Notes under the pieces: generated by a model | Databases searched by the model: none | Told to the model about the DNA's origin: nothing | The model's input: the letters and a program-made list of their open reading frames with translations, nothing else | Position numbers and translations under genes: made by a program | From: Acidobacteriota bacterium | GTDB lineage: Bacteria; Acidobacteriota; Terriglobia; Terriglobales; Acidobacteriaceae | DNA: 64,000 nt | Assembly: GCA_003224905.1 (NCBI GenBank) | Contig: QIAA01000043.1 | Coordinates: forward strand, 22,194-86,193 | Direction: 5' to 3' | Part shown: one piece after another, positions 28,101-37,000 of the stretch | How the letters are laid out: every line of letters starts with the position of its first letter | Numbering within the stretch: the stretch's first letter is position 1

Positions 28101-28388
28101 GATGCCCCGGCGAATCGAGGTCTGGAAGCCGTCTTTTGCCACCTTCAACTCAAAAGTGCTCAACGGCAGCTCGGGGAAGTTGAAATAGCCCTCCGGGTCG
28201 CTGACGGTGCTGCGCTGCAGGCCGATCTCCGGGGCCGTGAGTGTGACCGTGGCACCCACAATCACCGCGCCCTGGATGTCGCGAATTGTCCCTGTGATGC
28301 GGCCTGGAAAGAGTTGCGCGAGTGCACAGCCACAACCCATCAGTATGAAGACAGCTAGAAAAATCTGGCGCGAAACGGGGGACCACAT
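25179..28388 (-). CDS. TonB-dependent receptor, Oar-like (second copy)
   Basis: The start is chosen at ATG 28388, which is preceded by GGAGGCCCGCC and begins a signal peptide (IFLAVFILMGCGCALAQ); the open frame extends to 28538 but that part has no signal or similarity. The 1069-residue product has a carboxypeptidase-regulatory-like domain (GTIRDIQGAVIVGATVTL), a plug (ITQLPVSNEDYTRLALVMPG) and a long barrel ending in LGLRLRW. It is the first gene of a minus-strand operon continuing to at least 20.6 kb, transcribed from a promoter shared divergently with the GntR regulator. Confidence 0.93.
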   Translation of the reverse strand: MWSPVSRQIFLAVFILMGCGCALAQLFPGRITGTIRDIQGAVIVGATVTLTAPEIGLQRSTVSDPEGYFNFPELPLSTFELKVAKDGFQTSIRRGIVTYAGQVNDVAVVLPVGTAASEVKVTEDLPLLQTETNTVGGQLTTDQITQLPVSNEDYTRLALVMPGVTQNTNFAFSNFTVNGGRSRSSSFNVDGAANTDPYIQLPSMNQGGNSATAATRLPPDAIQEVQLVSHASAEYGQSSGGVMNALMKSGTNSLHGTIYEQHRDASLDAHNFFENLAGNPKAPFVWNNFGASGGGPLWRDHTFIFGAYDGSRLSIGTTFSSRAPTQAQIDEATSLVGTPNQLGLNILQLYQPLEGAFVVANRGKQTPNNGVLKVDHRFSSADSLSARYLIGDGLDEFPVGGPGPGGGSQLEKYFGVTPTRVHNFAISEVHIFSPNLLNTIRLGYNRFHQAFTNKDVNFDPASIGLITGSQDGGLPEIDVGSGNGRFVNLGTTPGFPSERHDTTYQIVDDISSTHRAHSLKLGLNYFHNHCFGFNDNNFRGILTFDGSRGGNILTTDGGVAGLVDLLSGEPALGPGSSINKGATRYDLSQNIFSAYVTDTYRVRSNFTLIAGLRYDLIGVPSEDNDRFSNFLPSRGLVPVNQLPDGRIYDLVKTNFAPRIAFSWSPFPSHSRQTVIRGGYGIFYDVTPLDLLVGEGLNLANTNPGLATNPIGNTGVFGVNALSPIDEGVPVFPAGTPQPPFNLIAVDPHLKPQDAQNYNLNVEQELAGGFVLQVGYVGGHGSRQFHLLDVNQPTPGDPNDDADTVNARRPFHSTFPDFQKIDVIRSLGWSHYNSLQATLRSRNFHGLTSQISFTWAHNMDTGSETLDFFGTSGYVPQDSTNLAAEYSESEFDQRRALILALVYELPKLTERPGWKHLVNGWQISTLTQLRDGFAAPVLTFSNESGTNSLHDRPDCVGPIVTQLSDFNAPYVVSGLASPAPGTFGNCRRNPIVAPGLTTADISLGKNFPLREGARLEFRADFFNAFNHPNFGEPGPFLGGTITGTADDSSFDSHFGAGGPRNIQLGLRLRW

Positions 28389-28453
28389 GGCGGGCCTCCA
28401 TCCGGCATCGGCGGGTTTCCCGGGTGGGCGGCAATCCGCGATTGCCGCCCCTG

Positions 28454-28487
28454 TTACCCCCTCAACCGGGACCCCCTCAAACCGGAA
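28454..28487. repeat. Short direct repeat in the receptor leader
   Basis: Two near-identical adjacent copies of about 16 bases: ACCCCCTCAACCGGG, then ACCCCCTCAAACCGGA. They lie in the predicted 5' leader of the TonB receptor operon. They could be a regulator or RNA-binding site, or a chance duplication. Confidence 0.5.
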
Positions 28488-28500
28488 GACGGAGCAGAAC

Positions 28501-28528
28501 GCTATCGCAAGATTCCGGTGCATGTCAA
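28501..28528 (-). promoter_or_regulatory. Predicted sigma-70-type promoter for the receptor-peptidase operon
   Basis: On the minus strand a perfect -35 hexamer TTGACA (28528-28523) is followed after 16 bases by GATAGC (28506-28501), a weak -10. A start site near 28494 would leave a leader of about 105 bases before the chosen receptor start. Confidence 0.45.
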
Positions 28529-28552
28529 GTGTATTCATATTAGTATTTATCT

Positions 28553-28560
28553 GGTATACC
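28553..28560. promoter_or_regulatory. Candidate GntR/FCD operator palindrome
   Basis: The perfect palindrome GGTATACC lies in the divergent region, about 25 bases upstream of the receptor -35 box and 97 bases before the GntR gene. FCD-type GntR regulators commonly bind TGGTnnACCA-like sites, and the local sequence CTGGTATACCG fits that form. Confidence 0.4.
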
Positions 28561-28656
28561 GCCTAGCGAGGAAACCTCCTGCCGGTTGCGTGTTTTGCTT
28601 CGGATGGGTAGGCTACCAGCCGAGATGGCCCATATCCGAAAGGCGTTGTTTCTTCT

Positions 28657-29406
28657 TTGGCAAAGGCTATGCGATCGGAACCTTCGCGCTCGGTCCGGCG
28701 GAAAATAACACCAACCCGCGAATCTAAACCTGCGCTCGTCGTGGGATCAAACCGCAGCACCTTGGGTGAGCGTGTGTATCAGCAACTAAGGCACGAGATT
28801 ATTCATGGGGTATTTCAATCTGGGGAAGCGATCAATGAAAAGGTGTTGGCTAAGAGATATCGGGGCAGCCGGACACCCGTGCGCGAGGCAGTGATGCGGC
28901 TCCAGCAAGAAAACCTCCTGCGTCTAGTGCCCAACAAAGGTTACTTCGTTAGCCATCTCACGATCCACGAACTCAACGAAATGTACGAGTATCGGTCTGA
29001 ACTGGAGGGTTTCAGCGCCGAGATGGCGGCACGGCGATGGACGAGTCTGTCCTTAGTGGAAAAGCTAGCTGCCCTGGCTCACCCCCAGTACCGAACCGAC
29101 GATCGAGCTAGTTACGAGCACTTCATCGAGGCGGATACTGAATTCCACATCGGCATCGCTCAACTCACCCGCAATCGTCTGGTGGTGCGGGCTGTGGCCG
29201 ACGTCCGCTGTCAGATGGAACGGATTATGTTTGCGGCCATTGATATTGGCTATTATGGTGAAGTCCCGGCCCGTGAGCACACGGAGATTCTGGAGGCCAT
29301 CCGGCGCCGCGACGCGGCGGCCGCCCGCAAACTCATGTACGACCACATCGTCGGTTCCAAAGATAAGGTCTTGCGGCTTGCCTCCGGAAGTTCGAGTCTG
29401 TCCTGA
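28657..29406 (+). CDS. GntR-family regulator, FadR/FCD subfamily
   Basis: A 249-residue regulator read from TTG 28657; ATG 28669 is an equally possible start. The winged helix spans about residues 36-98 (LGERVYQQLRHEIIHGVF, KRYRGSRTPVREAVMRLQQE, VPNKGYFVSHL). The all-helical FCD ligand domain follows, with metal-binding-type residues in ADTEFHIGIAQ and EHTEILEAIRRRD. FCD proteins respond to organic or amino acids (sialate, gluconate, lactate and others). It is divergent from the receptor-M61-amidohydrolase operon and convergent with the D,D-peptidase/deacylase gene, so it is the prime candidate to control the island. Confidence 0.9.
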   Translation: MAKAMRSEPSRSVRRKITPTRESKPALVVGSNRSTLGERVYQQLRHEIIHGVFQSGEAINEKVLAKRYRGSRTPVREAVMRLQQENLLRLVPNKGYFVSHLTIHELNEMYEYRSELEGFSAEMAARRWTSLSLVEKLAALAHPQYRTDDRASYEHFIEADTEFHIGIAQLTRNRLVVRAVADVRCQMERIMFAAIDIGYYGEVPAREHTEILEAIRRRDAAAARKLMYDHIVGSKDKVLRLASGSSSLS

Positions 29407-29465
29407 GCGCCGCGCACCTCTCGCGGTCGATCACGGTTACATCGGCGTTCCTCAATTTGCGGACG

Positions 29466-32400
29466 TCAGTTTCGGGTGAAATATTCGCTTTTCTCACTGG
29501 CAGGACCACGCAAAATTTTGCCGGCCTTCACTCCAGTGAGCTGGCCTTCCTTGTATTCCAGTTGTCCGTTTACCAAAACGTACTTCACTCCCGCTGAAAG
29601 CTGCACGGAATTCTCGTACGTCGCCTTGTCTTGGATGGAGGCCGGATCAAAGATTGCGATATCAGCGAAATATCCTTCCTTCAACAGTCCGCGATGGCGA
29701 AGCCGTTCGCGCTGCGCTGGCAGAGAAGTGATCTTTCGGATCGCCTGCTCCAGCGGAAGCAGATACTGATCGCGCACGTAATGGCCGAGGAAACGCGGCA
29801 TGCTTCCCCAATCGCGGGGATGGGAGTGCGGCTCGAATAGCGGACCGTCCAGCGACGTTTCGCTGCCATCCAGGCCGATACTCGTCCATGGTTGCTTAAG
29901 TCCGTAACGCAGGTCATTCTCATTTGCAATGAAGTAGAGTGCCCCGGTCTGCGCCTTGTCGGCTACTACTAAGTCAAAGAGTGCGTCAAGAGGAGCTTTC
30001 TTTTGTGAAGCTGCAATCTGCGCGAGCGTCTGGCCGTCATACTTCTTGAGGTCAGGATTCACGATGCCTGAGATGAGCACACCGGACGCGCCCCCGCTGC
30101 CGAGATAAAGGTTTTCCCAGTTGGCGTGCTCGATTGCCATCTCATGTTTGATCCTGGTGCGCGTCGCTGGATCTTTCAGTCGCGTGAGCAGCTTCTCCGT
30201 GCCGCCTTCGGCTACCCATGGCGGCAAAGCTGAGGCTAGGGCTGTTCCGCCGGCAAGGTAGGGATACATATCAGCGGAAACGTCCTGTCCAGCGTCACGC
30301 GCCGCCTGAATCATCGCCACGATCTTGGGCATAGACCCCCAGCGCGGCTTTCCTACAACCTTCAAATGAAAAATTTCTACCGGCAACTGGGCTTCCCTAC
30401 CGATGCGCAAGGCCTCTTCGACTGCTGCGACTTCGCTTCGGCCTTCACTGCGCATGTGCGTGGCGTAGATGCCCCCATACTGCGCGGCTACTTTTGCTAA
30501 TTCGATCAGTTCCTCAGTCTTGGCGTAGTGCCCGGGAGGATAGATAAGAGACGTGGAGATGCCGAACGCTCCTTCTTGCATCGCTTGCGCCACCAGCGAT
30601 TTCATTTTTTCGAGCTCTTCGGGAACTGGGGCGCGATCCGCATCTCCCAACACTGCCTCGCGGACCTGCGCGGCGCCGACGTAGGTTCCTATGTTGATCG
30701 GCGTACCTGCCTTCTCCAAACGATTGAAATATTCAGCCAGGGTGGACCAGTCGACCTTCAAGTGATACTGGTCCAGCTGCGGCTGCAGTTGGGTTAGGGT
30801 GAGTTGGTTCTGCGGCGCAACGGAAGCTCCTTCGCCGGTGATCTCGGACGTGATTCCCTGGGAGAGTTTGCTCAATGCGCGGTTGTCAATGAGCAGCGAA
30901 TACTCGGATTGGCCCAGCATATCGATGAAGCCTGGCGAAACCACCAGACCTGAAGCATTGATGACCTTCTTCGCCTGCGCTTTCACGAGATTGCCAATCG
31001 CCGCAATGCGATCGCCACGAATCGCTATGTCACCTGAGACCCACGGATTGCCAGAGCCGTCGATGATATGGCCGTAACGGATAATTACGTCATACGGAGC
31101 AGGTGTTTCAGCAGCAGTGGCGGAGCTTATCGGGGCATCGTATGCGGCTGCCGCGATTTCTCCCAGGGCTTCTCCCGCAATTCTCTGAATAGCGTCTGGA
31201 TCGTCCATCGGCGCGGCAACCATGTTGACGTAAGCGGTAAACGCCAGGTGCTCGCCGCTTATTGTTTGGACATATCCAGAGAGACCCTTGCCCGTGATCA
31301 GCATGTTCTTGTTAAGGGTGTCGTAAACGTCATAGGTCCCAGTTTTCGCTTGCACGTGACCGGCAGCCGGTGAGTTCACTTGAATCTTGGAGAGCGTTCC
31401 GTCGCGGCCGAGGATTGGCAATGCACGGTGAAAGTCCTCGAAATCCTTCCGTGTGGACATGAACGCGAGATAGCGCACCATGAAATCCGGGGTGAAGAAA
31501 GCATTGCCGCCTGCACCATCACTTTGTGAGGCGGCAGTCAGATCCAGCTTCGCCTTCTGAAGGAATTCGCGCTCCAGATCGAAGCCGGCCTGATCGATCT
31601 CTTTGTCTTTATGCGCAAGCAAGGCGCCCAGAAGGAACGGGCCCATGGAAGCATGTAAATTCTGGCTTAGCTTTAACGTGATCTTCACGTCTTCTTTAAC
31701 TGGCGGTGAGACGTGCTCGGCGATCAAGTTCTCTGGCTTGTAATGAGCAGCCAGCGCCTTGAAATCCGGCGTGCTGCCGGTTGGCGCAATCGCAACTTTT
31801 AAACCATTCGCATTCAGGGCTTCAGCGAGAACGACGGCTGCGAAACGGCTCGGCTCGGGTACCGCATACGAAACCATCTCCGCGGCTTTGCCCAGTGGGA
31901 AGGTTCCGGTCAACGTGACGCTTCGCGTTCCGTTGGGATTAAGTTTTTCTGCCGTGTAGTTCAGGCTTGCTGTGGAATCGGCTTTACCGGTTGTGGCCTG
32001 ATTTAGGATCTGCGCATACGCAGTTCTGGGAGAGACCTGCAAGATTACCGGCGCCCCCTCCTTCTCTCCGGGGCTCGCGATCACGTCAATAACGTTGTCA
32101 TTTACCACGACCGGCGAGATAACAACGTTGGTACCGAGTTCGCGATCACCCTCCGGGAACAAATTTACGTCGACGAGCACTCTTCCTTTTACACGCCTGA
32201 TTCCTGTGTCCGCGATCTGCTGCGCAAGCTGCTTAATTACAAGTAACGGATCACCGAGGCCCTTACTATCGGGACCGCCATAGGAGTGGTCCATGGTTTC
32301 GTAAGCCAGCGTGCCGTCGGGCTGGATGCGGTCGGAAAGATTCGGGTCCCCACTCGCATGCAGCACAATGTCACCTTCCAGCACACCACCTTTCTTAATG

Positions 32401-32705
32401 GGACCTGTGCGGTACACCCGTGTGTGGAAGCGGTAGTCTCCCCCGAGCAACTCCAGCACTGTGCCTTCGGTTAGGAGCTTGGTGGTGGAACCCGGCACCA
32501 GCAGCTTGTCGGGATTCAGCTGAAACAGCACTTTGCCGCTGTCGAGCGAATAGAACTCGATTCCAAAGGTGGAGTGCGCAAACTCGGGCCGGCTCATCAC
32601 AGCTTGAAGGCGCGCCTCTAATGTCGAGACCGATTGCGCAAAATCAGGGCTTCCTGACCACAACAATGCCGAAAGGACAGCGACCCACGAGCACAGTTTC
32701 TTCAT
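29466..32705 (-). CDS. Fusion: S13 D-Ala-D-Ala carboxypeptidase (DacB-like) + N-acyl-D-amino-acid deacylase-like amidohydrolase
   Basis: A 1079-residue exported protein; the start is taken at ATG 32705, where MKKLCSWVAVLSALLWSG forms a signal peptide. A GTG at 32735 would add 10 residues. The N-terminal ~510 residues are a complete S13 D,D-peptidase with the SxxK motif (PGSTTKLLTEG, near 75), SxN (KLSQNLHASMG, near 348) and KTG (VQAKTGTYDVYD, near 453). From about residue 535 it becomes a D-aminoacylase-type amidohydrolase (YDVIIRYGHIIDGSGNPW, ATHMRSEGRSEVAAVEEA, VEIFHLKVVGKPRWG). The usual HxH after PGFID is replaced by MLGQSE, so the first metal site differs from classic D-aminoacylase. Co-directional with the racemase gene 44 bases upstream. 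Confidence 0.9.
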   Translation of the reverse strand: MKKLCSWVAVLSALLWSGSPDFAQSVSTLEARLQAVMSRPEFAHSTFGIEFYSLDSGKVLFQLNPDKLLVPGSTTKLLTEGTVLELLGGDYRFHTRVYRTGPIKKGGVLEGDIVLHASGDPNLSDRIQPDGTLAYETMDHSYGGPDSKGLGDPLLVIKQLAQQIADTGIRRVKGRVLVDVNLFPEGDRELGTNVVISPVVVNDNVIDVIASPGEKEGAPVILQVSPRTAYAQILNQATTGKADSTASLNYTAEKLNPNGTRSVTLTGTFPLGKAAEMVSYAVPEPSRFAAVVLAEALNANGLKVAIAPTGSTPDFKALAAHYKPENLIAEHVSPPVKEDVKITLKLSQNLHASMGPFLLGALLAHKDKEIDQAGFDLEREFLQKAKLDLTAASQSDGAGGNAFFTPDFMVRYLAFMSTRKDFEDFHRALPILGRDGTLSKIQVNSPAAGHVQAKTGTYDVYDTLNKNMLITGKGLSGYVQTISGEHLAFTAYVNMVAAPMDDPDAIQRIAGEALGEIAAAAYDAPISSATAAETPAPYDVIIRYGHIIDGSGNPWVSGDIAIRGDRIAAIGNLVKAQAKKVINASGLVVSPGFIDMLGQSEYSLLIDNRALSKLSQGITSEITGEGASVAPQNQLTLTQLQPQLDQYHLKVDWSTLAEYFNRLEKAGTPINIGTYVGAAQVREAVLGDADRAPVPEELEKMKSLVAQAMQEGAFGISTSLIYPPGHYAKTEELIELAKVAAQYGGIYATHMRSEGRSEVAAVEEALRIGREAQLPVEIFHLKVVGKPRWGSMPKIVAMIQAARDAGQDVSADMYPYLAGGTALASALPPWVAEGGTEKLLTRLKDPATRTRIKHEMAIEHANWENLYLGSGGASGVLISGIVNPDLKKYDGQTLAQIAASQKKAPLDALFDLVVADKAQTGALYFIANENDLRYGLKQPWTSIGLDGSETSLDGPLFEPHSHPRDWGSMPRFLGHYVRDQYLLPLEQAIRKITSLPAQRERLRHRGLLKEGYFADIAIFDPASIQDKATYENSVQLSAGVKYVLVNGQLEYKEGQLTGVKAGKILRGPASEKSEYFTRN

Positions 32706-32749
32706 TACTGTGGACCTCGATTCGAATTTCATCACCTTGCTGCTTTGGT

Positions 32750-33877
32750 TCAGGCGCTCACCTGCACGCGATCTTTCCAGGTCCTTGATCGGACTGTAAG
32801 TCGGTCGATCAACTCTCTTTTTACGGTATAGCCCAGGCCCGCGGTTTTCGGGACGGAGATAATTCCGCCAGAAGTTACTTCGACATGGGGCTCAATGAGG
32901 TCCTCCGTCCAATACCGACTGCTGGCGGAGACGTCGCCGGGCAGGACGAAACCTGGCAAGGTGGACATCGCAATGTTGTGCGCTCGGCCAATGCCCGATT
33001 CCAGCATGCCTCCGCACCACACCGGTATCTTTCTTGTTCGGCAAGCATCGTGTACTTTGCGGGCGCTGCTGTGCCCGCCGACCCTGCCCAGCTTGATGTT
33101 AATGATCCGACAAGCTCCGGATTCGATCGCGCCGACCGCGTGCCGTTCGTTATTGATGCACTCGTCCAGGCAAATTGCGGTTTGCAGTTGAGCCTGCAGG
33201 CGACTGTGCGAATGGATATCATCCCATTCCAGCGGTTGTTCAATCATCAGTAGCTTGAACTTGTCCAGCTCTCGCAGATGATCGGCGTCTTCGAGGCGAT
33301 AAGCGGAATTGGCGTCCACGGAGAGAAGAATGTCTGGAAATTCTTGGCGGACTGCGCGGACGAAATCCAGGTCTTTCCCGGGCTTGATCTTCAGCTTGAT
33401 GCGCTGATATCCACAGTGGAGTTCCTCTTCGACGGTGTTGAGCAGTGCATGAGGACTATCGCGAATTCCAAGCGAAACGCCACAGGCAATTTCTTCTTTT
33501 GTCCCACCCAGCAATTTCCAGAGCGGAAGTCCCTTTTGCTGGCTCTCGATGTCCCACAACGCGTTCTCAACCCCAGCCTTGGCCATGTAATGGCCACGAA
33601 CTCCGTTAATCAAGGCGGGAAATTCACCAGCAGCCGATACGTCCTGTCCCACGACCACCGGCGCAATAAAGTCAGAGACAATGTGCCATGCCGTGTCCGT
33701 GGTCTCGGAGTTGTAGGAAGGAGATTCGATAGTAGTGATTTCTCCCCATCCGATCAGACCGTCGGCGATCACTTCCACGAGCAGGATGCGCCGGTCCTGG
33801 GTGATTCCGAAACTGGTTTCAAATGGCGCTCTCAGACGCATGCGGAGTTCGCGGAGCATGATCTGTTCAATTCTCAT
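32750..33877 (-). CDS. N-succinylamino-acid racemase / o-succinylbenzoate synthase-type enolase
   Basis: A 375-residue member of the enolase superfamily, MLE subgroup. All catalytic residues are visible: the acid/base Lys pair in IKLKIKPG (near 161), metal ligands Asp in LSVDANSAY (near 187), Glu in LLMIEQPLEWDD (near 211) and Asp in ICLDECINN (near 237), and the second Lys in INIKLGRVGG (near 261). The N-terminus (LRMRLRAPFETSFGITQDRR) is the OSBS/NSAR capping domain. No other menaquinone gene is near. The adjacent D-acylamino-acid deacylase-like gene favours N-acylamino-acid racemase activity over menaquinone synthesis; some members do both. Confidence 0.9.
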   Translation of the reverse strand: MRIEQIMLRELRMRLRAPFETSFGITQDRRILLVEVIADGLIGWGEITTIESPSYNSETTDTAWHIVSDFIAPVVVGQDVSAAGEFPALINGVRGHYMAKAGVENALWDIESQQKGLPLWKLLGGTKEEIACGVSLGIRDSPHALLNTVEEELHCGYQRIKLKIKPGKDLDFVRAVRQEFPDILLSVDANSAYRLEDADHLRELDKFKLLMIEQPLEWDDIHSHSRLQAQLQTAICLDECINNERHAVGAIESGACRIINIKLGRVGGHSSARKVHDACRTRKIPVWCGGMLESGIGRAHNIAMSTLPGFVLPGDVSASSRYWTEDLIEPHVEVTSGGIISVPKTAGLGYTVKRELIDRLTVRSRTWKDRVQVSA

Positions 33878-33895
33878 GAGGACTACTGGACCCTC

Positions 33896-33924
33896 TTGTA
33901 GAACCAGCGGGCAATTCCTGTCAA
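33896..33924 (-). promoter_or_regulatory. Predicted promoter for the racemase-deacylase operon
   Basis: On the minus strand TTGACA at 33924-33919 is followed by CTACAA/TACAAG around 33901-33895, a weak -10. Transcription would start about 10 bases before the racemase ATG, giving a very short leader; no clear ribosome site is present before that ATG. Confidence 0.4.
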
Positions 33925-33932
33925 CAGAAAAT

Positions 33933-33944
33933 GCACCATACGGT
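33933..33944. promoter_or_regulatory. Candidate operator between two divergent promoters
   Basis: The inverted repeat CACC-ATAC-GGTG lies midway between the two TTGACA boxes at 33919-33924 and 33953-33958. It is well placed for a regulator acting on both directions. Confidence 0.35.
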
Positions 33945-33952
33945 GTTTTTTA

Positions 33953-33981
33953 TTGACAGTGTGCGCCACTTGGTGTAAACG
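33953..33981 (+). promoter_or_regulatory. Predicted promoter for the third TonB receptor gene
   Basis: TTGACA at 33953-33958, a 17-base spacer, then TAAACG (with TGTAAAC context). A start near 33988 leaves a leader of about 85 bases before the ATG at 34073. Confidence 0.5.
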
Positions 33982-34072
33982 TAGTGCCCTCCTGCTCCGC
34001 GACGAGGATTGGGGCACAAAACGCCAGTATGGATCCCTGTCGAAGGAACACCGCCCACGAAAGGAGAACGCC

Positions 34073-37000
34073 ATGCGGAGACGTATAGTCTGCTGGATTT
34101 TCAAACTCGCCAAGACTTCCTTTGTCTTCTTTCTGGGTGTAGCCGCACACGCGCAAACAGCGCAGACAGGCGCACTCGGCGGCATGGTTACCGACCCTAG
34201 CGGTAGTATGCTGCCGGGTGTTGGCATCACGGTCACAAATACGAGCACCGGACAGGTTCGTACCGCGGCAACCCAGGGAAATGGGCGATACCTGGTGCCT
34301 CTGCTTCCGCCGGGTATCTACAAGGTGGAGGCTTCACGCGAGGGTTTTAAGGCGGCGACTGTTGAGCAGGTGAGAATCACTATTACGGAAACGGCAGCCT
34401 TGAACGTGAAGCTGGAAATCGGTTCTGTTAAAGAGGTCGTTTTCGTCGAGGCGCAGCCCATGCAGCTCGATACGACCTCCAGTGCATTGGGCCACATTAC
34501 GGATCAGCGCATGGTAGAAAACCTGCCTTTGGTAACGCGGAACTATACGCAGATTCTGGGACTGTCGCCGGGAGTATCCGGCGAAGTGAATAATAGCGCC
34601 GCCATCGGGCGCGGTGACTCCAGCTTATCGTCATCAACTGGCGGTTATTCGATCGGCGGCAATTCAACCAATGACAACAACTTTCAAATGAATGGGGCGG
34701 AAGTTAACGATCTCGCGGGAGAGAACAACATCAGCGGTGGCATCCCCGTGCCGAATCCCGATTCGATTCAGGAATTCAAGGTGCAAGTCGGTCAGTATGA
34801 CGCTTCCTATGGCCGCAATGCAGGCGCAAATGTGGACGTTGTAACGAAGTCTGGGACCAATCAGTTTCATGGCGATGTCTGGGAATATTTCCGAAACACG
34901 ACGCTGAATGCCAACGATTATTTCCTCAATCGGCAGAAGCAGCCGAAAGGGGTGCTGGACCAGAATCAATTTGGTTTCACGCTGGGGGGGCCGGTCGTAA
35001 GAAATAAGGCCATGTTTTTCGTGTCCTATCAGGGAACGCGAGAAAGAGATGGATTAGACAGCACAGGCGGCTGCTTAACCACTGGTTTTCTTCCCCCGCT
35101 GAGTAACAGCGCCGACACTCGAACTGCCGCTGCCCTGGCGCAACAGTTTAGCGGCGAACCGGGACTCCTGGGCGGGGTAATCACGTCGGCGTCCGACATT
35201 TCACCTACTGCGTTGGCGATCCTAAACGCGCAGCTGGGGAACGGCAGCTTCGTGGTACCGGCACCTCAGAGCGCCTCGGGCACAAGCACTTTTACCTCGC
35301 CCTGTCACTATCGAGACGATCAATTCATCTCGAACCTGGACTTATATAAGGGAGAAAAGAGTCAAGTCTCGGGTAAGTTTTTCTTTATGAACAGCGATCA
35401 GGTTGGCGCCTTTCCTAACAGCCAATTGCTGCCCGATGTCGTCACGGTACCCGGCTTTCCGCAAGATTTCACGAACCACTTCCGCAATTTCTCACTGACT
35501 CATACCTACTCTTTCAGTGGTCATCTGGTGAACCAGGCGACCCTGGGTTTTCACCGCCTTTTCGGCACTCTGGGGCAAGAGTATCCGAAGGTCAGTTTTG
35601 CAAACACCGCCGCCTGTGCGGGCAGTACCTCCGGCACCTTCACTCTAAGTAGCGTGTGCGTGCCCGCGCCTGCCTTTGATGACCCGTACCCCAACATTCA
35701 AGTTTTCGGGGCAGTTTCAAATCTGGGAAACAACGACCTGGGAGTGGGATTCAACGTTGGCGGTAACGGCCAGGGCGTCGCAATTGCTCAGAATTATTAT
35801 GACTTCAGCGACTCTGTTGCCTACGTACGCGGCAAGCATTCGCTGCATTTCGGTGGCGGCATCAACCGCAGCCAAATCAACCTCGAAGACTTTCATTTTT
35901 TTGGCGGCCTGATTTTTCCCAGCTTCCCGGATTTCTTATTGGGCAATCCTTTTCTTAGCATCGACGTTCCGGGCGTCTTTGACCGTGCCTGGCGCGTATG
36001 GGATGGTAACTTGTTTGTTCAGGATAATTATCAGGTTCATCCGCGACTCACTCTGAATCTCGGCTTCCGTTACGAGCGCCAGGGACAATTAGGAGAGTAC
36101 CTTGGGCGCGCATCGACGTTTGACCCTTCGCGGGCCAACCCCAATCCTCCGGACACAGGAAGCCTGGAAGGATTTATCGTTGCGTCTAATTTTTCCGGCG
36201 GAAGCATACCACCCGGGGTCACCAGGGCGAGCACCAACACCGCGATAAACAATGACGGGCAAAACGGCTGGGAGCCAAGGATCGGATTTGCCTGGCAGCT
36301 TCCCGGGACGAATCGCCTGGTTCTGCGAGGCGGCTACGGAATTTTTTTTACACGAACAACAGGAGAGCCGTTTATACAGTTGCTCGCCGCGCCACCATGG
36401 GGCGTGATCCGGCAATTTCTCTTTCCCGGACCCATCGATGGCGCGCTGCCCCCTTCTCCTCCGTTCCCAGTCTTCGATGCCTACAAACCATCTACTGACC
36501 TAACGCCGACCGCTTTCGCGCAAACTTTTCGAGCCCCGATCGTGCAGCGATACAGCATGAATCTGCAAACCGCCATTTCCAATAACTGGATGCTGGAGGT
36601 GGGCTATCAGGGAAGCAGGGGCACAAAGCTCTTGCAGTCAAGATCGTTCAATCAAGCGCTCTCAGCATCGCCGTCGAATCCCATTCGCGGACAGACCTCA
36701 AATGATTTCGGAAATATTGGCCTGCGAGTGCCAATTGAAGGCTTCGACCCCGTTTTTTCCACTTTCATTGAATCAGCAGGAGCGTCCTGGTACAACGCGC
36801 TTGGCGCCAGTTTGAGCAAGCGCTTCAGCCATGGATTGCAGTTCCTTGCGTCATACACTCTGGCCTCCGCCTTGGAGACAAACCCTGGATACACAACCGG
36901 GGGCTTCGCCGGCGGAGCACTGACCGGCGACCAGAACAATCCCCGCGCGAGCTACGGCTTTGATAACTTCGTTCGTCCACAGAGATTGGTAATCAGCTAT

